Shown here piece by piece: positions 34,641 to 45,400 of a stretch of DNA of 64,000 nt. Each line of letters starts with the position of its first letter. The stretch's first letter is position 1. Source of the stretch: Buddleja alternifolia (Eukaryota > Streptophyta > Magnoliopsida > Lamiales > Scrophulariaceae); the NCBI GenBank assembly GCA_019426215.1, contig CM033399.1, forward strand, positions 27,599,022 to 27,663,021, given 5' to 3'. The translations under genes and the position numbers were made by a program. The notes beneath the pieces are model-generated. The model searched no databases and was not told the origin of the DNA. It worked only from the letters and a program-made list of their open reading frames with translations.

Positions 34641-35493
34641 GAACTCTTCAAATTTAATCTTTTAAGGTAATATAGCATATTTGGCCACTTGATACGATCA
34701 GAGATTTGTTCGTATCAATGCTATTTCTTTTTGAGTCAGTAATTAACTCCAAAAGTGGAAGATTAAGAGAGAGAGTTTTTTTCTATTAGAAACCAAACTC
34801 CTGAATAAAAGCAGGAGAGAGATATTTTTACTAGAATAATTTTCTTCTCTTTTTGAACCCGGTTACAAGACTCCTATTTATCTACTTCGTCTTGATCCTA
34901 AAATCAAGAGCCCACTAAACTAAAAACCGCATAATTAAACTTCCCTCTAACAATCACTACGTAACAATTACTAAGAATTATGATATTTAAAACAATATTA
35001 ACCTAATTAAAAGCATCTAAACTTTCTAAATAATTGGAACAACTAAAGCATTAATAAGATTAAAGTCCATCAGCCACCGAAGTCTTTTTCCTTCATGTCT
35101 GGGTATCCATTTTGGGCTATTATTCACATTGCACTGTCTTCCACAATTGGATTGGGCTGCGGGTTAGGGCCCATATAACCTCTTCCCATAGTTTCGAAAT
35201 ATCATATCAAATACGAAAGGTAATCTTTTTCAAATAGTTTAATCATTCATCTTCGTGAACCCTAGAATATTCGAGCTATCGATGAATCTGTAAATTAAGT
35301 TTGTCTCGTGAACGCTAAAAATTTCGAGCTATCGATGAATCTGTAAATTAAGTTTGTCTATTGAGATTCAAGTATTGACAATTGAGACATATTTTCTTTT
35401 TTAATTTGATGCAGACAATTCTTCATTTACTTAAACTAATGTTCATTCATTTTCTTTAGTTATTGAAGAACTAATTTATGTATATTCATAGTA
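34641..35493. other. Non-coding AT-rich stretch
   Basis: No gene is seen. A short tandem duplication of about 60 bases lies near 35245-35360, where CTCGTGAACGCTA / TTCGTGAACCCTA is followed by TTCGAGCTATCGATGAATC twice. The stretch ends at the TTACC target duplication of the next element. Confidence 0.5.
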
Positions 35494-35498
35494 TTACC

Positions 35499-36825
35499 TG
35501 TTAACCGTCCGTAACAACACGGAATCGAACAAATAATATAGTGAAAGTAAGATCGTCTCCACAGGGAAGGTTATCAAGTACCAAACAAAGTTTATCTTAT
35601 TGTTTAAACTATCGATTATCAAAGATTTGAGATTTTAACTAATTAAAAGCCGAAATTTATAAAACAGAATTAATTATAAATAATTAACACAAATATAATT
35701 GAAACGAACAATCAATTAACGAAAGGCCTAGGGATTAAGATTTTATCAAGGTATTTCTTTGGGTTATTGACTTTCAATGGATTATCATTCTTGTTTAAAT
35801 TAAAGACCCAATTTCCTTAAATACATGAATACTCTCCCGAGATCTTCATGAGTACCCACCTAAATTAATTAATGTCACTCCCATGATCGAAAACTAATTT
35901 AGATGAATCCATTAAATTCTATGAATATTGTTTAACTAGTCTCATGCAAAATTACCAATATCCCTATTAAGCAATTTACACATGTCTATTAAATCTGAAC
36001 CGATAAACTAATTCACCTCCCGGTACTTCTTAATTCATCTTAAATCATGCAATTGGTGATCAATCAATTACAAGCATTAAACTCTCATTAATAGATAAAC
36101 CAAACAAGAAATCACATCCATAAATCATCAATAATCCAAATCAATACACAAGACTACATCTTAAACCCTAGAAAATAATTTAGCTATGCATAATTAAAGA
36201 AAAACAAGAAATAAATTGCATAAACATAAAGTTACTCATGTTCAACAATAGAGGATTGGAAGAATACAACTTGAGAAAATGAAGCTTTTCTCCAAGAAGT
36301 CTTCTCCAAGAACTCTCTTCTCCTCTTCAAGATCTACTCTCCAAGATCTACTTTTTTCAAGAATTATGATCTCCCACCTCACTCTAGCCTATAAAATCGT
36401 TTTTGCTACTTTATTTGACTAAAAAGGAGTCTTAGATACATAAATTATGTCCATCCAAGTCATAAAATCGGCCCACAAAAATATAAAAATCCGCAGCTGC
36501 ACAGCTGTGCAGAATATCTGCACAACTGTGCAATCTGCCTGTGCAGAATTTTATCTCTTCATTTTTCTTCAACGAAACATTCTCGTTTGGCCTTTCTAAT
36601 GCATTTCTTCACATCCTTTTGGATAGCCGTCATTATTCTCGTAATAAATACTCCTTCAACTCATCAAAATCATCGCTTTTATGCCTACAAAAGCATTGAA
36701 ACGACTTAGAAATCAAAAAACGTAAATTAGGCTAAAAATAAAGGAAAAGACTAACAACAAGGCATAAAATAAAGATAAATGTGAGGTAAATCATAATGAA
36801 AATATGTAAAATATGAGACCTAACA
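35499..36825 (-). repeat. 3' LTR of the gag-protease-only element
   Basis: It starts TGTTAACCG on the plus strand and ends CCTAACA. It contains GATCGTCTCCACAGGGA (35550-35566), a sequence also seen near the same end of the other Athila-type LTRs. A cluster of TGCACAGCTGTGCA-type palindromes lies at 36491-36547, upstream of a TATA-like TTTTATAG (minus strand, about 36390-36397). Confidence 0.93.
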
Positions 36826-36840
36826 AACACCCCACACTTA
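36826..36840 (-). other. Polypurine tract of the gag-protease-only element
   Basis: On the minus strand AAGTGTGGGGTGTT leads directly into the LTR start. Similar GTGTGGGG motifs recur at about 37861, 37938 and 38006 inside the element. Confidence 0.8.
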
Positions 36841-38136
36841 ACCTTTTACTCGTCCTCGAGTAAATCCAAACAAAACAAAAACAAAAACAAAACTAAAGAT
36901 AACACCACTTTCGTAGGAAACACGATTACACTTAGCACGTGCAACAAGCCGTTAAACCCCTAGGTTACCCCTAGTGGACGAGTTTTGTCTCGTGAGGGTT
37001 TGCAGAGAATATACCCACAAAATTCATGACATTCGTCTATCAGCCTCATCGTTCATCAAATCAGCAACTAGTCACAACATTTATGACTCCCCACAATCAT
37101 CACACATAAACCAATAAACACGTAGAATCATTATTTTTCCACATATGAACATCTTTACTCTCAAGTCATCACACTAATCCCAAACAAGTTCAATTTCATA
37201 TACATCCATTCGTGCTTGATTTATGAATTCTAGCAAGGGAACATTTCGGATATTTCAAGCAAAAACACAACATCTATCATATTTCATCTTTATTCTTTCT
37301 CCTTCATTCACAATCGATCAACCCGTGCAATGTTTCGCTAGTCAAGCTTTCTATGTCACCCTGGTAACGAGTTTTGGGCCAATGACTCTCAAACCAGTTG
37401 GTTTTAAGGCACTAGGTGTCAAGACACCCCAACGGACTTAATCACTCGAGTGACAAAGGCTAGAAACGAAACTGGGTGATTCTAACATTCAATAGCCATT
37501 GAATCAACCTTTTCTTTCCTTATTTTTTTTCTTTTTCTATTTTCTCGATTTTTTTTTCTTTTTCTCATAAACTTTCCTCCAATATCAATGAAATATGTAA
37601 TTGCTTTTATCTCCCCGATCAATTTCCTTTACTAAAACTCGTGTGTAGTGTGTAAAGATGCATAAAAATTTTACAAATTTCAGACTCAGTGATCAAACTT
37701 AATAAAAAGAGTATCCATGTACAGAAATCAAATTCATATGTTTATATAGTCAAGAGCTCAAATATGGGAACACAAATATTATGAACAAGTCAACCAATTT
37801 TCAGCAACAACTCAGCAAAAATTGACGTATGCCCAATTCTTTCACCACTTAACCACATTACCCCAAACTTGAGCAATTCAATACACGCAATACTCAACAA
37901 AAAAAACATGTAATATGTCCGATCCTTTCACCAATTTAACAACAAACACCCCACACTTGAACAATTCAATATACGCAATCACAAGCTCACAACATGCAAT
38001 CAATCACCCCACACTTAAAATCACACATTGTCCTCAATGTACTTAATTGAAACCGATATGCATGGACAAAAGCATAATGAAATTTAAATAAGAATGAAAA
38101 AAATACTCCCCTATAGATGTGCAGAAGGGTCTCGGA
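36841..38136 (-). other. 3' untranslated region of the gag-protease-only element
   Basis: No coding frame is supported. Features are a TTTTTTCTTTTT-rich run near 37520-37565 and extra purine-tract-like motifs. In complete Athila elements this region, or the part just upstream, would carry an additional ORF; none is seen. Confidence 0.6.
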
Positions 38137-39240
38137 GTCGGTAGGGTGAAATTCACTGGGCCGGCGCTCAGTGAAAGAGGTGGTGTCATGTCGAGTCCAT
38201 TTTGACATAGTGAGAAAGAAACCAAACGACGGGCTACTGGAAGTGAATAGCTGTTCACGGTTAAAATTGGCCACCTAATTTACAGCCACGTCATGGTCAG
38301 AAAAGAAAGACGGCGGCAGCGGATTGGTGCTCAACAATGAAGGCGACAGGCGGCGAAGTGAGTGGAGCAGCGGCGGTTGAGCAGCGATGGAGGGTGCGGT
38401 TGTTGACGGCGTGTGGCGGCGCGATTCTGGTGGAGGTCGGTTTGTGGTGGAGTGGAGCGGAGATCGCGGTGGTGACTAAGACGACGGCGGCGGCTCAGGT
38501 TGAACGGGGAGTAGTGGCGCGTGTGAGATGGAAGTTCCGGTGGAAGGTTGAGGGTGTGAGAAGAAACGCGACAGTGGCGCGGTGTTAAACGGTGAAGACG
38601 AGAGGTGGTGCGGCTTCGTGGTGTGCGGCGATTGGCGGCGTGGATCTGTGAATGGGAGAAGACGGCGGCAGAGTGGTGGTCATGAATTACGCTCGGTCGC
38701 GCGTGGCTTTGTGGTTGAGTGCGGCGATGGCGGCGGATTGTGAGCTTGAAGACGGCAAGGATTTCCGATCGAAGTGTGGTTGGTGGAGTTGTACAGTGGC
38801 TACGCGGTGGTGATGCAGCTGGACGGCGAGCGGCGGTTGACGGATGTAGGTGAATCGGCGGCTGTGAACTTGACGGGATGGGTGGCGATGTGGCGGGGAT
38901 GATGGCGGCGGAGTGGACGCGCCGGTTTGGCTGAGACAACGAGCAGCGGCGGCCATGGCTGAGACGACGAGCAGCGGTGCGGCGGTCTGCGGGGGTTGAG
39001 TTAGATGACGGAAGGTGGGGTGGCTGTGTGAGAAGAAACGAGAGAGAGATTGGTTGAAAGAGATTTTGGCTGAAATTGGTGGGTTGAGGAAATGAGAGAG
39101 AAATTTGGCTGGAGATGGAGAAGTGTGGGGTGTTTGTGTTGACCAAATTGGGGATTTGGCTGAAAATCGAGAGAGAGAGAGAGAGATGGGTTTTTGGCTG
39201 AAATTGGTTTGTTGACTGAATTAGGGATTTTTCCCAATTT
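38137..39240 (-). other. GC-rich segment with a His/Arg/Ser/Pro-rich frame, possible capture
   Basis: From about 38150 to 39000 the composition switches abruptly from AT-rich to GC-rich (GGCGGCG repeats on the plus strand). The minus strand is open for 271 codons (38331-39146), with a product dominated by His, Arg, Ser, Pro and Thr and no domain I recognise. A second frame overlaps it, which suggests that composition keeps frames open. The right part, 39040-39240, repeats TTTTGGCTGAAATTGGT and GAGAGAGA. It replaces the position of the Athila extra ORF. It could be a captured host exon or an element-specific spacer. Confidence 0.5.
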
Positions 39241-39268
39241 TCAAATTTTTTTTTTTAAGTGCGAAAAT

Positions 39269-39436
39269 TCTGCACAATTGTGCACGAAAATTGCACAGTT
39301 GTGCACGGCGAGTTTGGATTTTGTGCGAAAATTTTTGCACAACTGTGCTGAAAAGTTGCACAACTGTGCACATAAAATTCTTCTAAGTGCGAAATTTTTG
39401 CACAGTGGTGCTAATATGAGCACAATTGTGCACCTG
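39269..39436 (-). repeat. GCACAACTGTGC palindrome cluster, internal copy
   Basis: Six or seven copies of GCACAAYTGTGC-type palindromes (for example TGCACAATTGTGCA and GCACAACTGTGC) are spaced 15-35 bases apart. The same motif forms the cluster in both LTRs of this element. The motif of the other Athila element, CCGCGG, is absent. Confidence 0.88.
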
Positions 39437-39596
39437 ATTTACATTGTATAAGAACCCATGCACCTCGGTTTTCATGTTTTTGACTGAAAACAAAATAAGC
39501 AGAAAGAAGAAAACGACAATAAAAAAAATAACGAAAACTCTTGGGTTGCCTCCCAAGCAGCGCTTGTTTAAAGTCACTAGCTCGACTTAGACAAAA

Positions 39597-40160
39597 TTAT
39601 TGTTGAGTTTTGGTGAGGGAAATTGCCTTCCCTCGAGGAATATCATCGCCTAAAAAATACAAAGCACAATTAAGCCTTTTCATATCAGATATATTCCAAC
39701 CTATTCCGTCTTTCTTCCATTCCAAATCACTTAACCATCGGTCCAATTCAGGTGCACATAGAGTAGAATGTACGATAACAAATAAAAATTCATTGTTGCC
39801 AAGAAGAGCGTACCTGAGATATGGAGGAAGAGATTTAAGTTTTACCTTAGGTCTAGAAGATATTTCGCGATACGACTCTAATGGATCTCTTTTACCTTGA
39901 GCAATTTCTTCTTTGATGGCCTCTTCAATCACATCCACTGAATAACATTTTTCTTCAAAAGGCGGAGATTTCATCACTTTATTTAAGTCGAACTCCACTT
40001 TCTCATCTCCAATGTTCAACGCTAGCTGGCCAGCACGCACATCAATGACGGTTCCCGCAGTTGCGAGAAACGGTCTTCCAAGGATGATTGGTGTTTTCGA
40101 ATTTTCATCCATCTCAAGTACCACGAAGTCACATGGGATGTAGAACTTGTCCACTTTCAC
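39597..40160 (-). pseudogene. Protease C-terminal part and start of pol, frameshifted from gag
   Basis: It continues the gag-protease after a one-base loss near 40158 (TTG-GTG expected, TTGTG seen). It contains [17 protein letters not shown] and the flap-type motif PIILGRPFL, both of which pair with the other Athila element (positions 3153-3240). It ends with G-W-N-I-S-D-M-K, equivalent to the first residues of Athila RT, and then diverges to a stop. That fixes the left border of the missing RT-RNase H-integrase segment at about 39675. Confidence 0.85.
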
Positions 40161-42031
40161 AAAACGTCTTCTAATATTCCCATTGGGCGTTTTATGCTCC
40201 CATCCGCCAATTGAAGTGACATCTTTGTGCTTTTAAGCTTTTGAAAGCCTAATTTCCTGCAAATTGAATAAGGCATTAGACTAACACTAGCTCCTAAATC
40301 ACAAAGTGCTTTATCAAAGTGGAATTTTTCAATAGTGCAAGGAAGTGAAAAACTCCCTGGATCCTTTAGCTTTGGAGGAATGTTTCGTTGGATTATGCCA
40401 CTGCATTCTTCATTCAAGGAAATTGTTTCCACGTCTTCTAATTTCTTTCTATTGCTCAACAGCTCTTTGAGAAACTTCTCACAAACAGGCATCTGAGCCC
40501 GAGCATCTGTATATGGAATGTTGCGGTTCAATAGTCTAAGTGTTTGAAGAAATTTCTCTTGCTGCTTGTCCAACCTCTTGTGTTGCAACCTTTGGGGAAA
40601 TGGAATTGGAGGAACATATGGTTTCACATATGGCTTCGGGATATCCTTTTCTGGCTCAACCTTGCCTGAAGGTTCAAAGATTGAATTATCTTTCGTCACA
40701 AATTCATCTCTGTGTATAGCATGTGGCTCAAATTCTTCAATTATATTTTCGTTTATCAGAGTCACTGCATTACACTGTCCTCTCGGATTCTCCTCTGTTT
40801 GGCTAGGCAGTGTACCCTTTGACCTCGAATTCATAGAACTTGCCAATTGTCCAATTTGTAATTCCAGATTCTTCGTTGCTCCCACTACCAGATCAATTTT
40901 TGCTTCCAGATTCTCAAACCGTTTTGCTGTTCCATTAGCGAGCTTTTCAATGGCTAATTCCCAAGCTTGTGGTTCTCGAGGTGGTGGTCCCTGCTGATTT
41001 GGTTGTTGAAAATTCTGAGGACCCTGTTGTTGGAAACCTGGAGGAAATTGTTGTCTAGGAGGATTTGTTTGAGCTCCTTGGTTCCCTTGGCCTCCCCAAG
41101 AAAAGTTAGGGTGATTTCGCCAACCCGAATTGTAGGTGTTCGAAAATGGATTTCCTTGCTGCTTATTCTGATTGGATAAATAGTTAGCTTGCTCGATGAG
41201 TGGGCAATCAGTTGCCATATGAGGTGCCCCACAAACATCACAAACTAAAGTAGGTTGAGATACTGCACTAACATTTCCCTTGAGTCCCTCCATGTGCTTG
41301 ACAAGTGCTTCAATGTTAGCATTAAGCAATGTAATGTTATCTACATTGTGTATGCCCGGTGTTTTCTTTGCAGCCCGACTATCACTTGCCCACTGATAAC
41401 TGTTGGATGCCATTTCGTCCATAAGAGCCAATGCATCATCCGGATTCTTTGCCATAAAACTCCCTCCTGCAGCTGCATCGATATTCATCCAGATACTATG
41501 TGACAGACCATTGTAGAAGGTTTGCACAAGCATCCAACTAGGAATACCGTGATGTGGGCACTTTCGGAGTAATTCTTTATACCTTTCCCATGCTTGATAA
41601 AGGGTTTCACTATCAGTTTGCATGAATCCTATGATTGCATTCCTTAACTGAGCAGTCTTGGCTGGGGGAAAATACTTGGTCAGAAACGCAGTCGACAAAT
41701 CAGCCCAAGTGGTGAACTTATTTGCCGGCTGGTTTTTCAGCCACTCCTTAGCTCTTTTAGATAGGGAGAATGGGAAGAGTCGCAGTCTTATGGCATCCTC
41801 AGTAACGCCATTCATCTTAAAAGTACTGCAAATTTCCAAGAAATTCCCCAGATGGGAATGAGGATCCTCCCTCTCAATATCTCCCTCAAATGCAGTGTGT
41901 TGTAGCATTTGAATAATAGCCGGCTTCAACTCAAAGGTGTTGTCCTGAACAGTTGGTACCGCTATGCTGGAGGTTAAGTTCTGATATGTTGGTGTAGCAT
42001 AATCTCGGAGAGTTCTCTGCTCCTCAGCCAT
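40157..42031 (-). CDS. gag: Athila-type Gag with N-terminal part of protease (624 aa)
   Basis: The ATG at 42031 opens [11 protein letters not shown], and the frame is free of stops to 40157. The capsid region contains [21 protein letters not shown] and RKCPHHG, each with a counterpart in the Athila gag at 1004-3724. The zinc knuckle is [13 protein letters not shown], followed by a Gln/Pro/Gly-rich linker. Near residue 580 is the retropepsin signature [11 protein letters not shown] (40286-40300 holds the D-L-G-A-S codons). Gag packages element RNA into particles. An open gag in an element with no polymerase suggests that selection kept it, or that insertion was too recent for decay. The CCGCGG peptide repeats of the other Athila gag are absent. 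Confidence 0.9.
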   Translation of the reverse strand: MAEEQRTLRDYATPTYQNLTSSIAVPTVQDNTFELKPAIIQMLQHTAFEGDIEREDPHSHLGNFLEICSTFKMNGVTEDAIRLRLFPFSLSKRAKEWLKNQPANKFTTWADLSTAFLTKYFPPAKTAQLRNAIIGFMQTDSETLYQAWERYKELLRKCPHHGIPSWMLVQTFYNGLSHSIWMNIDAAAGGSFMAKNPDDALALMDEMASNSYQWASDSRAAKKTPGIHNVDNITLLNANIEALVKHMEGLKGNVSAVSQPTLVCDVCGAPHMATDCPLIEQANYLSNQNKQQGNPFSNTYNSGWRNHPNFSWGGQGNQGAQTNPPRQQFPPGFQQQGPQNFQQPNQQGPPPREPQAWELAIEKLANGTAKRFENLEAKIDLVVGATKNLELQIGQLASSMNSRSKGTLPSQTEENPRGQCNAVTLINENIIEEFEPHAIHRDEFVTKDNSIFEPSGKVEPEKDIPKPYVKPYVPPIPFPQRLQHKRLDKQQEKFLQTLRLLNRNIPYTDARAQMPVCEKFLKELLSNRKKLEDVETISLNEECSGIIQRNIPPKLKDPGSFSLPCTIEKFHFDKALCDLGASVSLMPYSICRKLGFQKLKSTKMSLQLADGSIKRPMGILEDVL

Positions 42032-42159
42032 TCTGAAACAATAATATCAAGTATCAAAGTTCAAACAAATAGAAATCCAAAACAAAAATAAATAAATAAA
42101 GAAAAATGTCTAAACTAATAAGAATCAACTTTTTATTGATATTGACTATTTGTTGCCTT

Positions 42160-42176
42160 CCCCGGCAACGGCGCCA
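42160..42176 (-). other. Primer-binding site, tRNA-Asp
   Basis: The plus strand CCCCGGCAACGGCGCCA is the exact 3' end of plant tRNA-Asp, so the minus strand is its complement. Three bases separate it from the LTR at 42180. It sets the element's orientation. Confidence 0.93.
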
Positions 42177-42179
42177 ATT

Positions 42180-43506
42180 TGTTAACCGTCCGTAACAACA
42201 CGGAATCGAACAAATAATATAGTGAAAGTAAGATCGTTTCCACAGGGAAGGTTATCAAGTACCAAACAAAGTTTATCTTATTGTTTAAACTATCGATTAT
42301 CAAAGATTTGAGATTTTAACTAATTAAAAGCCGAAATTTATAAAACAAAATTAATTATAAATAATTAACACAAATATAATTGAAACGAACAATCAATTAA
42401 CGAAAGGCTTAGGGATTAAGATTTCATCAAGGTATTTCTTTGGATTATTGACTTTCAATGGATTATCATTCTTGTTTAAATTAAAGACCCAATTTCCTTA
42501 AATACATGAATACTCTCCCGAGATCTTCATGAGTACCCACCTAAATTAATTAATGTCACTCCCATGATCGAAAACTAATTTAGATGAATCCATTAAATTC
42601 TATGAATATTGTTTAACTAGTCTCATGCAAAATTACCAATATCCCTATTAAGCAATTTACACATGTCTATTAAATCTGAACCGATAAACTAATTCACCTC
42701 CCGGTACTTCTTAATTCATCTTAAATCATGCAATTGGTGATCAATCAATTACAAGCATTAAACTCTCATTAATAGATAAACCAAACAAGAAATCACATCC
42801 ATAAATCATCAATAATCCAAATCAATACACAAGACTACATCTTAAACCCTAGAAAATAATTTAGCTATGCATAATTAAAGAAAAACAAGAAATAAATTGC
42901 ATAAACATAAAGTTACTCATGTTCAACAATGGAGGATTGGAAGAATACAACTTGAGAAGATGAAGCTTTTCTCCAAGAAGTCTTCTCCAAGAACTCTCTT
43001 CTCCTCTTCAAGATCTACTCTCCAAGATCTACTTTTTTCAAGAATTATGATCTCCCACCTCACTCTAGCCTATAAAAACGTTTTTGCTACTTTATTTGAC
43101 TAAAAAGGAGTCTTAGATACATAAATTATGCCCATCCAAGTCATAAAATCGGCCCACAAAAATATAAAAATCCGCAGCTGCACAGCTGTGCAGAATATCT
43201 GCACAACTGTGCAATCTGCCTGTGCAGAATTTTATCTCTTCATTTTTCTTCAACGAAACATTCTCGTTTGGCCTTTCTAATGCATTTCTTCACATCCTTT
43301 TGGATAGCCTTCATTATTCTCGTAATAAATACTCCTTCAACTCATCAAAATCATCGCTTTTATGCCTACAAAAGCATTGAAACGACTTAGAAATCAAAAA
43401 ACGTAAATTAGGCTAAAAATAAAGGAAAAGACTAACAACAAGGCATAAAATAAAGATAAATGTGAGGTAAATCATAATGAAAATATGTAAAATATGAGAC
43501 CTAACA
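42180..43506 (-). repeat. 5' LTR of the gag-protease-only element
   Basis: Same length and ends as 35499-36825, with about ten substitutions by eye, such as GATCGTTTCC for GATCGTCTCC. The palindrome cluster is at 43172-43228. Its flank TTACC at 43507-43511 repeats the left flank. Confidence 0.93.
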
Positions 43507-43537
43507 TTACCCAATGAGTATGTTTAATTAAAATATC

Positions 43538-43690
43538 AAAAATTACATTTTGCACCCCAAAAGCACAACTTTGGGTACTTTCCACCCCAAAAAAGAATAA
43601 TTGGCAAATTTCATAATTTAATCGTAATTTTGTTAGCTTTTGGGGTGGAATTATAGAATTTGTGTTTTTGGGGTGCAAAATGTAATTTTT
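43538..43690. mobile_element. MITE with 31-bp terminal inverted repeats
   Basis: 43538-43568 and 43660-43690 are inverse copies with one mismatch; the inner part contains TTTTGCACCCCAAAA. The whole unit is 153 bp with an AT-rich centre. I could not fix a target duplication, so the superfamily is open. Confidence 0.8.
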
Positions 43691-45099
43691 AACATTTCAA
43701 TTAACCTCGATAGTTATCAATTCAACTGAAAATTAGACAAAAGGATCATACTTGATGAAAATGTGATAGTTTAGGGACTACATTTGATGAGCGGGGTAAT
43801 TGGGGCACCAAAATCGGATTCGGCATATAAGTGGCACCAAAAATGAAATTTTTCCTATAATTCTATATGTTCTTTCAGTTGAGGTATTTATTACTGAAAA
43901 GATGTGTCAAGAGAAACTAATTTAAAATGAGCTATAACTATATTAATCTGACAGGGAGATTTTAGTTGTCAAAGTAGAATTACATTGGCAAACTTGCTAA
44001 TACTTAGTCTTACAGGAGCATCTTAGTTAATTATAAGCCAAATATGACAGAATGGTGCTTTTGATTTCATTCATTTAATAATTTTTCATTTCCGAAGAAA
44101 TTGTTTTTGCATTTTTTGCCCATCTCCGCTTTTAGGTATGGAATTTTGTGAGTGCATACGGCTATATTTTAGTTAGCTGTTGTGCTACTGAGTTACATTA
44201 CAAATGTTTTGAGAGTGATACTTACTCTCTCCATAAGAAAAATGGTGATGAAGTTCAACTTTTCATGTTTTTTATGTTTATATTTTGCCCCCTTGAAACT
44301 ATAGCATATGTATCAATTACCCCCCTAAACTACATAATGTAACAAATACCCCCTCCAAATTAATGGCCAAACTTAACGGTGTTAACATAAGCTGCTTTGG
44401 ATTACAATAATACCCATTCACTGTAATAATTCAAATTCAGCAACACCATTTACTATTATCTATTCCCCTTTCTCCTCTTCTACAAAATTTCTTCTTAATT
44501 TCTCTTTCCTCCCTTCCAACCCGTCGGCAATGACCGCTAGCAAGGTGTACCACGTTGAACCGCTGAGCTTGCAGCGCCATCACACCGACACCGTCTACCG
44601 GCAGGTTAGCACCATCCCACTTCCCTCCCACTCTTGTCATGCCTTTTAACCTCCCAACTTTGAAACCCAACCCCACCCCGAAACCCCACTCCAACCATTT
44701 CCAGAAAAGAATGCAATTGGCAAATTCTGCACTTGCTAAGTACCATAACTCATAACCAAACCGACATAAGAACATCATAATGTCTATTTTTGGTGATAGA
44801 TTATTAAATAACAGGCATGTCTTAGTTTGAAGATGACCAAAATGGGAAAAACCATTTTATTTAATTTTTTTTAGCAATAGTGTCCCTCTACACAGTTGTG
44901 CTCCAACCGTTCTTTTCATAATATATATATATATAAGCACTGCATGTGATGTTTGTGACTCACCCATTGCTCGTTGATTTCCTTTCAATCGAGGAAACTG
45001 ATGCCTCGGAAAGCGAGTCCTGACCACATAAAACAATCAAGTCGAGACTCGCCTTCCTAGGCATCCGTTCCGCCAATTGCAAATTTTCTTGAAGTAGAG
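43691..45099. other. Non-coding background, no gene seen
   Basis: It contains AT-rich sequence with lines typical of plant MITE ends, for example ATAGTTTAGGGACTACATTTG near 43770 (split here from a longer run) and ACCCCCCTAAACTAC near 44320. A slightly GC-rich patch at 44515-44610 could be a gene scrap, but no frame is convincing. A short (TA)n run is near 44922. Confidence 0.45.
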
Positions 45100-45400
45100 G
45101 GGAAGGTAGAAAGGGTTTTAAATAGAGTGAGATTTGGTGGGAATAGAGAAAGTTGTATGTGTGTTGGAAGAAAGTAGAATGAGTTTCGAGGAAGAGAGAA
45201 AGGGGAGTGAGTTTTGGGGGAAGAGGTAAAGATGTATGTGTTTTGGAATAAAGTAGAATGAGTTTTGGGGGAAAGAAAGGGGTTTAAATAGAGTGAGTTT
45301 TGGGGAAAGAGAGAAAGGGGTTTAAACTTTACATAGAGTGAATTTTGGGGGGAAGAGACAAAGGGGTTTTTTTTTTTTTTTTTTTGAGATGGAGACAAAG
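45100..45400. repeat. Degenerate minisatellite
   Basis: Units of roughly 40-85 bases built from GAGTGAGTTTTGGGG, AAGAGAGAAAGGGG and GGTTTAAATAGAGTG recur five to six times with variation. It ends in a run of about 20 T. The open minus-strand frame across it is a product of the repeat. Confidence 0.75.

Larger units (their letters stand above)
35499..43506 (-). mobile_element. Athila-type non-autonomous element encoding gag and protease only
   Basis: Both LTRs are 1327 bp (35499-36825 and 42180-43506), begin TGTTAACCG and end CCTAACA. TTACC flanks the element perfectly (35494-35498 and 43507-43511). By eye the LTRs differ at about ten sites, so insertion was fairly recent. An exact tRNA-Asp primer site lies at 42160-42176. 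Coding capacity stops after the protease: RT, RNase H and integrase are absent, and the sequence passes from the start of pol (G-W-N-I-S-D-M) straight to the post-pol motif near 39560. It therefore needs enzymes from another Athila. Such elements with LTRs plus a gag domain have been called TR-GAG. Confidence 0.92.

Noticed and set aside
38331..39146. A 271-codon minus-strand host gene
   Set aside because: It lies wholly inside a retrotransposon, is low-complexity, overlaps other open frames and has no recognised domain. It is kept only as a possible capture.
44437..44778. A minus-strand 113-residue frame as a small gene
   Set aside because: No family features, no matching context, and the plus-strand patch is equally plausible as a scrap. 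Not supported.
45057..45398. A Ser/Pro/Phe-rich minus-strand protein
   Set aside because: It is a translation of the degenerate minisatellite and its T-run.
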